64,000 nucleotides of DNA, from NCBI GenBank assembly GCA_030425385.1, contig JAUIAH010000003.1, positions 300,438 to 364,437 of the forward strand, given 5' to 3'. Under the pieces are notes generated by a model. It was given only the letters and a program-made list of their open reading frames with translations. It was not told where the DNA came from and ran no database searches. A program made the position numbers and the translations under genes. Shown piece by piece: positions 36,301 to 44,937 of this stretch; the stretch's first letter is position 1; each line of letters opens with the position of its first letter. This DNA comes from Verrucomicrobiia bacterium (GTDB lineage Bacteria > Verrucomicrobiota > Verrucomicrobiia > Verrucomicrobiales > DEV007).

Positions 36301-37462
36301 TGATCCCTCGATCACACGTGACTTCGATAACGGCATCGGTGGATGCACGGATGGAGCCTACATTAATAAGCCTGATGACGGCGCCGATGACGTGCCCGGG
36401 TCCAGTGTGTTCAATCAGAAGTATCCTTACTTCGAGGCTGGTGAGTGGAAGAAGGGGCAGAGTTACGAGGACCGGAACCTGGAGAACTTCAATCCCAACC
36501 GGATGGTGCCTTCCGCTGGCATGTTTGGTTCCTTGCCGAGTGCTTCTCAAGCTGGAGCACCCTGGACGACGTTGCTCTTCCGTCCCAACGTGGCCCGCGA
36601 CGGTCACCTTAAGCGCAATGCCCACTTGGGTGAGGCCGGTAATGGGCTTCGCTACTCTGGCGATATGACCACAGTGGACGGCTTCGAGGTGCCGCAGATG
36701 AAGTCCGTGCACGGCGACGAGAAGCTCCCACCAGATCACATTTGGATGGACTTCTTCTGGATGCCTATCGTGGAACCCTATCCAATCAGTGAGCCCTTCG
36801 CGACGAGTGGCAAAGTGAATCTGAACTATCAGATGCTTCCCTTCAGCTACATCAAGCGGGCCACCGCATTGGCAGCAGTCTTCAAGTCTGAGCGTGTACT
36901 CGGCATTCCAAATACTGCGGGAAATCGTTACAAAGACGATTCCAAACAAGGCCATGAAGGTTGGCACCACAAGATCGACATGGACTTCGAGAAAGGCACG
37001 CTCGCTCAGTGGGAGCACAAGTTTGAGCAAGGCAAGGTGTTCCGCACCGCGACCGAGGTCTGCGAGATGTTCCTCTATCCCAAGGACGAAGATGTTTCTT
37101 GGGATGAAGACAGCAAAGGCATCCGCCGCTGGTGGGATAAGCATCGCCTCAGTGGTGATAACATCATCGAGCAGCCCTACGCGAACATCTATCCGCGGGT
37201 CACAACCAAGTCGAATACCTTCAAGGTCTACATGACGGTTCAGTCCTTGCAGAAGGTGCGTGGGACGCCAGCGAATGAATTCGTGCCTGGCCAAGATCAG
37301 GTCACTTCGGAATACCGTGGCTCTGCCGTGATTGAGCGCTTCCTCGACCCGACGGATCGTGACATCCCGGATTACAAGAACGAGCGCATTGAGAACACTG
37401 CGGAAAGCTTAGAGCAATTCTACCGCTACCGCGTGGTCAACGTGCGTCAGTTCTCGCACTAA
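33308..37462 (+). CDS. Verru_Chthon cassette protein A (giant)
   Basis: 1384 residues. N-terminus KQRGVALVTVMSILSVLTVL is a membrane anchor of the PilX/general secretion K-like type without the classical FTLIE motif. The following residues (SLAGNELRSAKSYSDSVRTR) and the remainder match the length class of the A family (over 1000 residues), which has no assigned domains. It is rich in aromatic and aspartate residues over long beta-type segments and looks extracellular. Presumably it forms the large partner or minor tip of the pseudopilin-like B-C-D set. A strong terminator follows at 37479-37522. The frame is unbroken and the gene intact. Confidence 0.9.
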   Translation: MKLAIQPPSKERPGTKTKQRGVALVTVMSILSVLTVLSVAIISLAGNELRSAKSYSDSVRTRQLSEFVTSLVIGQIREATRTDKTFGGGLFGSGAAIALWSSQPGMIRTFQDEGKLREAFKLYSSAKMNLTDEREIQLELDSIRGWEKSPERFVDLNLPAIAYNTKGQEVNRYFPIIDPRAKTLDKVEAFDFENFPGVREDKRLPMPVEWIYLLEDGKMGTLDASGKFVSTDPTAQPDDRNPITARIAFWTDDETCKINVNTAAEAIPWDKPKANTDWGKLWSVYQPVIHEVQRYPGHSATTCLSALFFPNQYIDGRGDNELSKTELQALLEITPKVEWGGTEDGKTKGAKRLEYDTDRLYASVDDIVFNIKREDNKFIDLLPDGLERFERAKGFVTVRSQGPELNVHGRPRISLWAFHEDKSDRNRTTLDSTIEFCTSLGPNGRYKFFFQRRDATSRHAEFYSRASRSNVDLYMYLMAQVYKNVPSYGKSLAQKYGAKKRAPFKPTYYKDDKEYKLDHFCIALQMFDYMRQVNIHDGNLAEPYADFSPGANSGFGQISGINLIGRNLTSDNGSSQQSSNWDKETLEPRGAGRMFTVSEVALVMFITGELTLKSISEDGNTATVTGKVGPDTDVIERIVANRHPEYSRWRGRKFTQADVGHKFSYVETGMIPETFCVAQGFHQIHPKQTLRILTGGKGYEGGFGTPGSDEGGLKINGIPLQLWGESVEANQHDGPAIYTTDASSPDARQDLPAGWYGWGGTGGYRLFRFGTFTGFREGALGFHGNEFLANGQGPLSHFYCQTPVILRDDEDFVLTQDNPIQLVMYDQGAQGASTGNLVQVFNLRWVQPGEKLSLPRPQRNSSTFAGWTRRFRDAASASARVRPVYVLETGQNRELVCSLVPSHGDVRLIATKRNVPSELFRLHPRTGRTHASHSLTWSIYPGSTTIARFGTFSMQLAGRSLADVKYDEEMQPDFCWDPTRERQKDYAPLLAEGYEFPIDPSITRDFDNGIGGCTDGAYINKPDDGADDVPGSSVFNQKYPYFEAGEWKKGQSYEDRNLENFNPNRMVPSAGMFGSLPSASQAGAPWTTLLFRPNVARDGHLKRNAHLGEAGNGLRYSGDMTTVDGFEVPQMKSVHGDEKLPPDHIWMDFFWMPIVEPYPISEPFATSGKVNLNYQMLPFSYIKRATALAAVFKSERVLGIPNTAGNRYKDDSKQGHEGWHHKIDMDFEKGTLAQWEHKFEQGKVFRTATEVCEMFLYPKDEDVSWDEDSKGIRRWWDKHRLSGDNIIEQPYANIYPRVTTKSNTFKVYMTVQSLQKVRGTPANEFVPGQDQVTSEYRGSAVIERFLDPTDRDIPDYKNERIENTAESLEQFYRYRVVNVRQFSH

Positions 37463-37478
37463 CAGTTGCTACATATTT

Positions 37479-37522
37479 CGCGAAAGGGAGAGGTTAACCA
37501 CCTCTCCCTTTTCGCGTTTTTT
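37479..37522 (+). terminator. Rho-independent terminator of cassette gene A
   Basis: CGCGAAAGGGAGAGG (37479-37493) pairs with CCTCTCCCTTTTCGCG (37501-37516), with one extra T bulged, and is followed by six T (37517-37522). It lies 16 bases after the stop codon. Confidence 0.9.
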
Positions 37523-37646
37523 GAAGGCGTGGTTGCCGCATCTTGTTCGCAGTTCTGGCATGGACCTTTGTCTCAAAAGGCTAGACTGGACTACAAATTA
37601 ATCTAGCATAGCCCCTAGCTTTGAGTGCGTGGAGCATTCTCATCTC

Positions 37647-40112
37647 TCATCGGCTTGGCAGCGCATTGATCGTGGCGTGCACGACTTGGTTGATGGGAGT
37701 GCCGTCAGCGGCGCGGGCCTTCACCTGAAGAGAAATGGCTGGATGAACGATCACGCGCGTGACTTTTCCCGTCTCTGGATCGCGTTCCGTGCGCGCTTCC
37801 AGACGTTCGCGCTCGATTCCAGGAATGATGATGTCCAAGGTCCGGGGATCGCGAAGCGATACGGTTCCTGTTTGGTGGTTGGTGAGTGGCTTGCCTTCGG
37901 TAGGTTTGTCAGGTTCTCGCACATAGGTGAAATGATCTGGAATGCTGGAAGGATCGAGAGGGCTGGCGAAGGTGAGTTGAATCCCATTCGGAATCGCTGC
38001 CGCCTGGTGGATCCAGTGACAGCGGCCTCCGGTGTGGCGTAGACGATAGATGGCCCCATCCAAAGGCGCATTGGTGTCCCAACCACGTTTGCAAGCAATG
38101 TAGAGTTGCCCATCGAGGGGATGGACCTGAGAACGCATCGGCGCTGAACGGAAGACGAAGGGCAGTTGGATGGCAAAACCGTTAGGATGGGGATCCAAGT
38201 CTTGGGTGAGGCAATAGAAGGCCACATGCCGGCTGTAGGAAGTGTGAATGATCGCGCCTGAGAGCGGTCCCCATCGCTTGGGATCCGTCCAACATTGGCT
38301 TGTGCTAGAGCTGTCCACGCTGGCGGGAAGCACGACGAGCATGGGCTCCGTGCGTTCACGCTCGAATCCATAGGAACCCCCTGGTTTGACGAGGGCAAAG
38401 CCATTGTAGATAGCCACCGCACTGGGATTGTCCGCCACGGTGATCCATCCGTTAGGCCCCACGCCAAGGCCATTGGGATTGCGGAAATCGTGGGCGATGA
38501 TTTCACTCTGGCCTCCGGTGGGAGACACGCGAACGACCCCGCCTTCGAGAGGAGATTTGTAGGCCCCTTGAGCAAAGTAGAAGTAGCCATTGGCATCTAC
38601 CTGGAGGTCATAGCTGAAGGCGTGATAGCTGGCGCCAATCTCATTCGTGTCTTCGTAGAAGCTTTCGTAATAGTCTGCCTCGCCATCGGCGTTGAGGTCA
38701 TGGAGCCGGGTGATGCGGTCGCGTCCTCTGACATAAACCTTGTCATCGACCACTCGCAATCCAAGCGGCTCGTAGAGTCCGCTTGCGAAGCGCGACCAGG
38801 TGAGGACGCTTGGATTCTCATCTTCCCAAGAGACGATCCAAACATCGCCGCTCAAGGTAGAGGTGGCGATTCGGCCGTCCGTAAAGAAATCCAAGGCGGT
38901 CAGCCGCATCCAGCTTCCATATGGATTGGCTAACGGAACAGCTAATTCATCTGCCGCGTAGCCGTTCACGGCTTCGCCCATGGTCACGTGAGTCTGCACC
39001 GTTTGGGGCCAGCGACGTGGTCCTCCTTTAAGATAGGAATTAAGTGTTTTGTCAGGGTTGGTTGCCTTTGTGGGCGCTTTGCCAGGGTGGAATGCGAATC
39101 GATGGACGTGCGATTGTTCCGATGGGGGGAAGGAAACGGGTTCTGTGTCGTGGGCGAACAGACACGTGATCGCATCCCTTCCAGGACCGATTTCGAAACT
39201 CCGATGCAAGGTGCTGTCCTCGCCTAGTGAAGGCATTTCCAAGATCGCGCGATCCCCTACGGCATAGTGCAACACCACGCGATCGCCGTAGAGGAAATGT
39301 CCTCGGAACCTTCGTGTGCCCCCGGTCCATCCAATCGCATCGACGTGATGATAGAGAAGTTCTCCGCTGGGCATCATGGGGCGACTTCCCTTGTAACTGG
39401 TGTGGTGAGTATCTTGTGTGTCTGCTAGCTTATCCCCTTTCCAAATACCGCTGATCGACAAGCGAGCTGTATCGTAGCAAATGACAAACCCATCGGGCAA
39501 GGCGACCATGAGAGCTTTCTCCGTCGTGTCCTCGATGTAGGCAGCGTTCTTGTCTTTGATAGGGCCGTAAGCGACCGCGTATTGGAGGAAGGGCCCATAC
39601 TGCATGCGCGTGCCGCCTGAGCCATCGATCAAACCGGGAGCAAGATCGACGGTGGGGGTTTGGGCATCAGCCATTTCGGCGTCCGCTTGCGCGCGTGCGG
39701 GAAGCGCCTGGTAGAAGTCAGCGGTTGTTTTGAAATACTGTGAGGGATTGTTAGGCTTGAGGATGGATTCCCGGAGGAAATGCACAATTTGGTAGCGCTG
39801 AGTCGGATCGAGGATGCCATCCCATCGGAACATCAGCCCATTTCCATAGCTGATGGTCTTCCACAGCGCATAGGGATCCGTCCCAAACTTGAGTGGATCG
39901 GAGGCGAACTTCCGCGCGAGGGGGTTCAGCGCTAAAGCCCCGTCCGCTCCATGACAGGACGCGCAGTGCAGCGTGTAGAGCTGCTTGCCAGCCGCGATAT
40001 CAGAGGGCTGCAGGCGCTGAATGGCCGAGACATGGTCAAAAGAAAGCTCCTCCCCGACAAGGTTCCAGGAACCTGCGAGGAGGAGCGAAAGGTTGAGAAG
40101 GCAGACGCGCAT
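37647..40112 (-). CDS. Exported c-type cytochrome fused to a beta-propeller (PVC-type)
   Basis: 821 residues with a signal peptide (MRVCLLNLSLLLAGSWNLVG). Residues ~40-115 form a class I cytochrome c domain with Cys50-x-x-Cys53-His54 (LHCASCHGADGALA) and the partner Met segment LMFRWDGILDPTQ. The long remainder consists of beta-propeller repeats like those of PQQ/glucose-sorbosone dehydrogenases (GVVRVSPTGGQSEIIAHDFR, NPNGLGVGPNGWITVADNPS), ending in an Ig-like region. Related planctomycetal proteins couple sugar oxidation to electron transfer; the substrate and electron acceptor are not visible. Single gene on the minus strand, no partner found. Confidence 0.82.
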   Translation of the reverse strand: MRVCLLNLSLLLAGSWNLVGEELSFDHVSAIQRLQPSDIAAGKQLYTLHCASCHGADGALALNPLARKFASDPLKFGTDPYALWKTISYGNGLMFRWDGILDPTQRYQIVHFLRESILKPNNPSQYFKTTADFYQALPARAQADAEMADAQTPTVDLAPGLIDGSGGTRMQYGPFLQYAVAYGPIKDKNAAYIEDTTEKALMVALPDGFVICYDTARLSISGIWKGDKLADTQDTHHTSYKGSRPMMPSGELLYHHVDAIGWTGGTRRFRGHFLYGDRVVLHYAVGDRAILEMPSLGEDSTLHRSFEIGPGRDAITCLFAHDTEPVSFPPSEQSHVHRFAFHPGKAPTKATNPDKTLNSYLKGGPRRWPQTVQTHVTMGEAVNGYAADELAVPLANPYGSWMRLTALDFFTDGRIATSTLSGDVWIVSWEDENPSVLTWSRFASGLYEPLGLRVVDDKVYVRGRDRITRLHDLNADGEADYYESFYEDTNEIGASYHAFSYDLQVDANGYFYFAQGAYKSPLEGGVVRVSPTGGQSEIIAHDFRNPNGLGVGPNGWITVADNPSAVAIYNGFALVKPGGSYGFERERTEPMLVVLPASVDSSSTSQCWTDPKRWGPLSGAIIHTSYSRHVAFYCLTQDLDPHPNGFAIQLPFVFRSAPMRSQVHPLDGQLYIACKRGWDTNAPLDGAIYRLRHTGGRCHWIHQAAAIPNGIQLTFASPLDPSSIPDHFTYVREPDKPTEGKPLTNHQTGTVSLRDPRTLDIIIPGIERERLEARTERDPETGKVTRVIVHPAISLQVKARAADGTPINQVVHATINALPSR

Positions 40113-40160
40113 GAGGAGAGGAGATCATGAATCGCCTCCCTTGCCAATGCTGCGCCGATC

Positions 40161-41072
40161 TCAGTGCGTGTGGTCGTGTTGCACCGAGCCAACGATTTCG
40201 TCGAGGCGCTTGGAGACCTTCTTAATGTTGATCACATTGTCGATGATCACAGCCTCCGACTGCTCAGGGAAACTGAAGATCAGGCGTCCCGAGCGGACGA
40301 AAGGAAGGTAGTATTCCATCACGTCGTGGATCTCCTTCGTGTAACGCATGCGCATGGTGTCATAACGCTGCTGACGCTCTAGCATGCCGCCGACGACGAC
40401 CACTTCGTTAGGCTCGACACGCACATAGTGGAAGCGTGTCACCAGGATGGACATGAGCATGAGCGCTACCCATACGAGGAAGACGCCGAGGTAGAACTGT
40501 GGATTGGCCATGGGCGTGATGAAATCCAGCCACGCGAGGAGCTTTGGTAAGAAACCAGTCGTGATATTGAGAATCCATATCAAAAGTGCTAGGATGACAA
40601 TTGCAGAGGAGTAGATGATGGCCCAGCGCACGTCGAGATCCACACAGATGGAGAAAAGTGAGAAGAACAGTGCAATGAGAAAGATCACTGCCAGGGTGCG
40701 GTCCACCCGCTTCTTCTCCAACTCCTCCGCTTCCGCATCCACCGTCGTCACCGCGACATCACCAGCTTCCTCGGCGTCCGCCATCTGGGCAGGCAGAGTC
40801 GTCTGGCGTCCCGCCGTAGCGGCCTGTGGATCTGCTTCAGGCAATGCCTCAACCTCTTCCACTGAGGCTTCAGCCTTCTTCTCAAACGGGTAGTCTCGCA
40901 AATCACTGCTACCGGCGATGTGGGAGACGATGCAGCAGATGAGAGCCACGATGGCCATCGGATAGAGGACCGGCGTCTTGGGCCACATCCGAATCTTGAT
41001 GGAGCGCGGTTGCGGTCGAGAGGGTTCCGAAGTCACGGAAGCCGGGGCAGAGTGAGCGTGTTCGTCAGACAT
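40161..41072 (-). CDS. Four-helix membrane protein with cytoplasmic C-terminal domain, unknown
   Basis: 303 residues from ATG 41072; the frame extends 22 codons further up. Predicted helices: VLYPMAIVALICCIVSHIAG, RTLAVIFLIALFFSLFSICV, AIIYSSAIVILALLIWILNI and LGVFLVWVALMLMSILVTRF. Acidic linker between helices 1 and 2. C-terminal ~100 residues are soluble (EPNEVVVVGGMLERQQRYDT) and end with the metal-looking VQHDHTH. No family recognised; it may be a bPH-like domain. It lies in the same orientation as the cytochrome gene, which starts 48 bases after it stops. Confidence 0.7.
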   Translation of the reverse strand: MSDEHAHSAPASVTSEPSRPQPRSIKIRMWPKTPVLYPMAIVALICCIVSHIAGSSDLRDYPFEKKAEASVEEVEALPEADPQAATAGRQTTLPAQMADAEEAGDVAVTTVDAEAEELEKKRVDRTLAVIFLIALFFSLFSICVDLDVRWAIIYSSAIVILALLIWILNITTGFLPKLLAWLDFITPMANPQFYLGVFLVWVALMLMSILVTRFHYVRVEPNEVVVVGGMLERQQRYDTMRMRYTKEIHDVMEYYLPFVRSGRLIFSFPEQSEAVIIDNVINIKKVSKRLDEIVGSVQHDHTH

Positions 41073-41187
41073 ATGATCAGAAATGTGAGGCGAGAATGAG
41101 GACTCGCAGGATTCTAGAAATAACAGCACCGGGGGCAAGATTCAACCGGAATGCCGAGCCTCGGCGGTATAAAAACAGGGGTGATTT

Positions 41188-42588
41188 CTAACGCAAGAGC
41201 TCGGGAACCACCTTCCCGGCAACATCCGTGAGACGGAAATCACGCCCTTGAAATCGGTAGGTCAGCGCTTCGTGATCCACGCCCAAGCAATGCAAGGCCG
41301 TGGCGTGGAAATCATGGACCGCTACCGGATTCTCCTCCGCGTGGAATCCGAAGGGATCGGTAGCTCCGTAGACAGTTCCCCTGCGGATGCCTCCACCGGC
41401 CATCCACATGGTGAATCCGTGAGGGTGATGATCGCGTCCCCATAAGCGTCCCGCCCCTTCCACCACAGGCGTCCTCCCAAATTCACCACCCCAGAGGATC
41501 AGCGTTTCCTCTAACAATCCGCGACGCTTCAGATCCTTGATCAATCCTGCAGTGGCGCGATCGATGGCTCGGCATTGTCTCGGCAGATCCTTGACGAGCG
41601 ATTCATGCGCGTCCCAACCCATGTCATAGAGTTGGACAAAGCGCACGCCGCGCTCCACGAGACGCCTGGCTAAGAGACAATTGTTCGCATACGAGCGCTC
41701 TCCAGGACGCGCGCCATAAAGGGCCAAGGTTTCGTTAGTTTCTTGGGAGAGATCAGTGAGTTCAGGTACGGAGGCCTGCATGCGGAACGCCAATTCATAC
41801 TGTTGGATGCGTGTGAGGATCTCCGGGTCCGCGAAGTCGCGATGATGTCTGGCATTCATCCAACGGATGAGATCGAGCTCGGTGCGCCGCCGTGCTTTCG
41901 AGATTCCCGGCGGGCGACGCAGGTGCAAGACTGGATCCCCAGCTGGACGAAATTCCACTCCTTGATGCTGGGTGGGAAGGAATCCGCTGCTCCAATAATT
42001 GTCTAACAGAGGCTGCAATTTAACGCCGGAAGTCAGAACGACAAAGGCGGGCAGGTCTTCATTCTCAGAACCCAGACCGTAGCTCAGCCAAGATCCCATG
42101 GTGGGGCGGCCCACACGCTCATGCCCCGTGTTGAGGTAAGTGACCGCCGGATCGTGATTGAAGACGTGGCTATGGAGAGAGCGCACCACTGCGATCTCAT
42201 CAATGATCTCGGCCGTGTGCGGAAGGAGCTCAGAAACCGGAATCCCCGATTGCCCGTGCTTTTGGAAATGATAGGGAGACGCCTTGAGCTTGGGCTTGCC
42301 GGACTGACGGCTGATCTGAGCAAAGTGGACGCCCTTGGTGAGTTCGTCAGGAATGGGCTGCCCGTCACGACGTGCCAATTCAGGTTTGGGGTCGAAGAGA
42401 TCCACATGCGAGGGGCCGCCCGACATGAAGAGAGCGATGACGTGTTTGGCGCGCGGTAGTGATTGGGAACGGGCACCGGCACCCCGCGGTGATAGCAAGG
42501 ATGCCAGCGCTGCAGTGCCGATTCCTTGCGCCGAGCGACCGAGAAAGTGGCGCCGTGTCCATGCTTCTGCTAGAGGGTGCGTGGTCAT
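41188..42588 (-). CDS. DUF1501 protein (Tat-exported)
   Basis: 466 residues; twin-arginine signal TRRHFLGRSAQGIGTAALAS, then the DUF1501 (sulfatase-like alkaline phosphatase superfamily) pattern: HVIALFMSGGPSHVDLFDPK, GWDAHESLVKDLPRQC and LWGGEFGRTPVVEGAGRLWG with HHPHGFTMW near the C-terminus. These proteins accompany DUF1549/DUF1553 genes in Planctomycetes and Verrucomicrobia and are thought to act in degradation of polysaccharides or other matter. Start overlaps the stop of the upstream gene by 4 bases, so translation is coupled. Confidence 0.92.
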   Translation of the reverse strand: MTTHPLAEAWTRRHFLGRSAQGIGTAALASLLSPRGAGARSQSLPRAKHVIALFMSGGPSHVDLFDPKPELARRDGQPIPDELTKGVHFAQISRQSGKPKLKASPYHFQKHGQSGIPVSELLPHTAEIIDEIAVVRSLHSHVFNHDPAVTYLNTGHERVGRPTMGSWLSYGLGSENEDLPAFVVLTSGVKLQPLLDNYWSSGFLPTQHQGVEFRPAGDPVLHLRRPPGISKARRRTELDLIRWMNARHHRDFADPEILTRIQQYELAFRMQASVPELTDLSQETNETLALYGARPGERSYANNCLLARRLVERGVRFVQLYDMGWDAHESLVKDLPRQCRAIDRATAGLIKDLKRRGLLEETLILWGGEFGRTPVVEGAGRLWGRDHHPHGFTMWMAGGGIRRGTVYGATDPFGFHAEENPVAVHDFHATALHCLGVDHEALTYRFQGRDFRLTDVAGKVVPELLR

Positions 42589-44417
42589 TCGCGAGTGAGA
42601 AATTCGTCGAGATTCAGCAACACTGTGGCCAGGATGGCCGCGCGTTCATCGGCGGGCTGCTTTAACAGGAGAGCGCTCCAGTAGGCGTATTCTTCCGTGT
42701 TCGGGAGTCGGTTGAGCGCCGCGAGGAAAGCCTGTTCGAGACGGGCCGAGTGCGGCAGACGGTCGAGGTGTCCGGCGAAAGCTAATTGTGCTTCCACCAT
42801 GGCAGGATCGTTCAGCATGGCCAATGCTTGTAAGGGAGTGTTAGTCAGGCTGCGCGTCACGGTGCAGGTTTCGCGCGTGGGGGCATCAAAGGTTGTCATC
42901 GCGGGATGGGGAGCCATGCGCTGCCAGAAGGTATAGAGAGAGCGCCGGAAACGATCGCTTCCGGTGCTCTCTTCCCACTCTCCAGCAGTCGCATCGCGGA
43001 ATTGTCCCACGCCTTCTGGCTGCGACGGAAAGACCGAGGGACCTCCCATGGTGGGCACTAACAAACCACTGACTGCCAATGCCTGATCGCGCAAGGTCTC
43101 TGCCGTGAGACGGAAACGAGGGGCACGCGCGAGCCAGCGGTTCTTGGGGTCCTGCTCGTGCAGATCGGTGCGGAAGGCGGAGCGCTGGCGATACACCGTG
43201 CTGGTGAGGAAGTCTCGGTGCAGACGTTTCAATGACCAGCCGCCTGATTGAAAGCGTCGCGTCATCCAGTCTAACAAGTCCGGGTGTGACGGGGCTTCTC
43301 CGTATTTCCCAAAGTCATTGGCCGTTCGCACAAGGCCATGATGGAAGAACTGTTGCCAGGCGCGATTCACTGCCACGCGTGCTGTGAGGGGGTGTTCATC
43401 AGCAATCAACCATTGGGCGAAAGAGAGTCGATTCCATTCCCGCTCGGTGCCATCATCGAACACAGCGGGAATGCCAGGGAGAACGCGTTCGCCACGCATT
43501 TCATAGTTGCCTCGCAGATGGACAAAGGTTGGGCGAGGCTCTAACAGGGTGTCCATCACTTGCGCATCAACCGCAATGGTGTCGCCATGAGCATTCTTCC
43601 GGGAAACCGTGAGCCGCGGTCCATGTACATGAAACGTCTCGCCGTAGTGCGGCACCTGATTGAAGATTGCGAAGAGGCCATAGTAGTCCTTCTGTGAAAT
43701 AGGGTCATGGGTGTGATCATGACATTCGGCACAGGCAATGCTCAGGCCTAACCAAACCTGCCCTGTCACGTCTAACCGATCCACGACTCCGCGGACGCGG
43801 AATTCTTCTTTCCGTGGATTGTTCCCTAACGCTTGCATGGAATTGCGGTGGAAGCCGGTGGCGATCTGCTGTGCTTCGCTTGCGCTTGGCAGGCGATCGC
43901 CTGCCAGTTGTTCCAGGGTAAACTGATCGTAGGGCATGTCGGCGTTCAGCGCATCGATCACCCAATCGCGGAAGAGCCACATCGTCCGTGGTTGATCGGC
44001 CGCATGGCCGGTCGTGTCTGCGTAGCGCGCGAGGTCGAGCCAGTCTTGCGCCATCCGTTCGCCATAGAATGGTGAGGCCAACCACCGATCCACGAGGCGG
44101 TCTAGCGCATTCAAGGAATCGTCATTCTGATAGGCCATGCGTTCGGAAGGACTCACGGGAAGCCCACGCAAATCCAGGCTCAGCCGCCGGGCGAGGCGGT
44201 CAGGATCTGCCTGAGGACTTAGGGCGATTCCCCGCGCCTTCACACGGTGCCACACAAAGGCGTCGATTGGGTGGCGAAGATTCGCTGCTGGTGACGTGCG
44301 GGGAACGGGGACGGCCTTCGGGGCTGAGAAAGCCCAGTGGGGCGCGTCCTCTCCGTTTACAGAGGCCCATGCCATCCCAAGCAGGGCACAGACGAGACGT
44401 AAACCGAGGCGAGGCAT
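42585..44417 (-). CDS. DUF1549/DUF1553 protein (PVC-type, cytochrome-associated)
   Basis: 610 residues from ATG 44417 (MPRLGLRLVCALLGMAWASV is a plausible signal peptide); ATG/GTG codons further upstream (up to 44489) are in frame but would overlap the divergent lipoprotein gene's start. DUF1549: HPIDAFVWHRVKARGIALSP, ARRLSLDLRGLPVSPSERMA, and the haem-like CAECHDHTHDPISQKDYYGL. DUF1553: ARVAVNRAWQQFFHHGLVRT, NDFGKYGEAPSHPDLLDW. The usual N-terminal PSCyt1 cytochrome domain is absent. Works with the DUF1501 protein encoded 4 bases overlapping downstream; family role unproven. Confidence 0.9.
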   Translation of the reverse strand: MPRLGLRLVCALLGMAWASVNGEDAPHWAFSAPKAVPVPRTSPAANLRHPIDAFVWHRVKARGIALSPQADPDRLARRLSLDLRGLPVSPSERMAYQNDDSLNALDRLVDRWLASPFYGERMAQDWLDLARYADTTGHAADQPRTMWLFRDWVIDALNADMPYDQFTLEQLAGDRLPSASEAQQIATGFHRNSMQALGNNPRKEEFRVRGVVDRLDVTGQVWLGLSIACAECHDHTHDPISQKDYYGLFAIFNQVPHYGETFHVHGPRLTVSRKNAHGDTIAVDAQVMDTLLEPRPTFVHLRGNYEMRGERVLPGIPAVFDDGTEREWNRLSFAQWLIADEHPLTARVAVNRAWQQFFHHGLVRTANDFGKYGEAPSHPDLLDWMTRRFQSGGWSLKRLHRDFLTSTVYRQRSAFRTDLHEQDPKNRWLARAPRFRLTAETLRDQALAVSGLLVPTMGGPSVFPSQPEGVGQFRDATAGEWEESTGSDRFRRSLYTFWQRMAPHPAMTTFDAPTRETCTVTRSLTNTPLQALAMLNDPAMVEAQLAFAGHLDRLPHSARLEQAFLAALNRLPNTEEYAYWSALLLKQPADERAAILATVLLNLDEFLTRE

Positions 44418-44487
44418 CACGGCACGATAGAGCGTTGGCAATGAGAATGGCAAATGCCATGCTTTGGTCCCCTTCGCTGTCATTGTC

Positions 44488-44925
44488 ATGAAGTCATTTC
44501 AGTCATTCACCCTCGCGCTTGCCGTTCTGATGGCGGTGGGTTGCCAGTCCTTTGATCGCACGTGGCGGAAGGCCACCGCCGCGCCCATGCCGCAAGACTT
44601 TTCGGGGCCATGGGAAGGGGAGTGGGTGAGTGAGGCCAACGGCCACCGTGGGAAATTGCGCTGTGTCGTCACGCCGGGAGCGGCACCCTCTGATCCGTGC
44701 GCGTTTCACTACTGGGCCACCTGGGGCATCTTTCGTGGGAGCTTCACCACCGCCTACCCAGTGACGTCCGTTGGCCAAGGGCGTTGGCAATTCAAAGGTG
44801 CCTCCGACTTGGGTACTCTCGGCGGTGTGTATCACCACGAAGGGGAAGCAACGACCGAGCGCTTTCAGGCCACTTACCAATCCTCTCGAGGCGATCACGG
44901 AACGATGACCATGGCGCGCCCTTGA
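44488..44925 (+). CDS. Small lipoprotein of unknown function
   Basis: 145 residues from ATG 44488. Lipoprotein signal LALAVLMAVGCQ, then a small beta domain: DFSGPWEGEWVSEANGHRGK, IFRGSFTTAYPVTSVGQGRW, QFKGASDLGTLGGVYHHEGE. The GxWxGxW-type start is common in lipocalin-like or DUF lipoproteins of PVC bacteria. Not otherwise recognised. Divergent from the DUF1549 gene with a gap of about 70 bases. Confidence 0.75.
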   Translation: MKSFQSFTLALAVLMAVGCQSFDRTWRKATAAPMPQDFSGPWEGEWVSEANGHRGKLRCVVTPGAAPSDPCAFHYWATWGIFRGSFTTAYPVTSVGQGRWQFKGASDLGTLGGVYHHEGEATTERFQATYQSSRGDHGTMTMARP

Positions 44926-44937
44926 GCTGAGATCAGG

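Noticed and set aside
36011..37294. 427-codon minus-strand frame inside Verru_Chthon A
   Set aside because: It lies wholly within the 1384-codon plus-strand gene, which has family support. No start signal or domain is visible on the minus strand.
41152..41164. GCCGAGCCTCGGC palindrome as a terminator between the membrane protein and DUF1501 genes
   Set aside because: The 6-base stem has a 1-base loop, impossible as a hairpin, and no T-tract follows on the transcribed strand.
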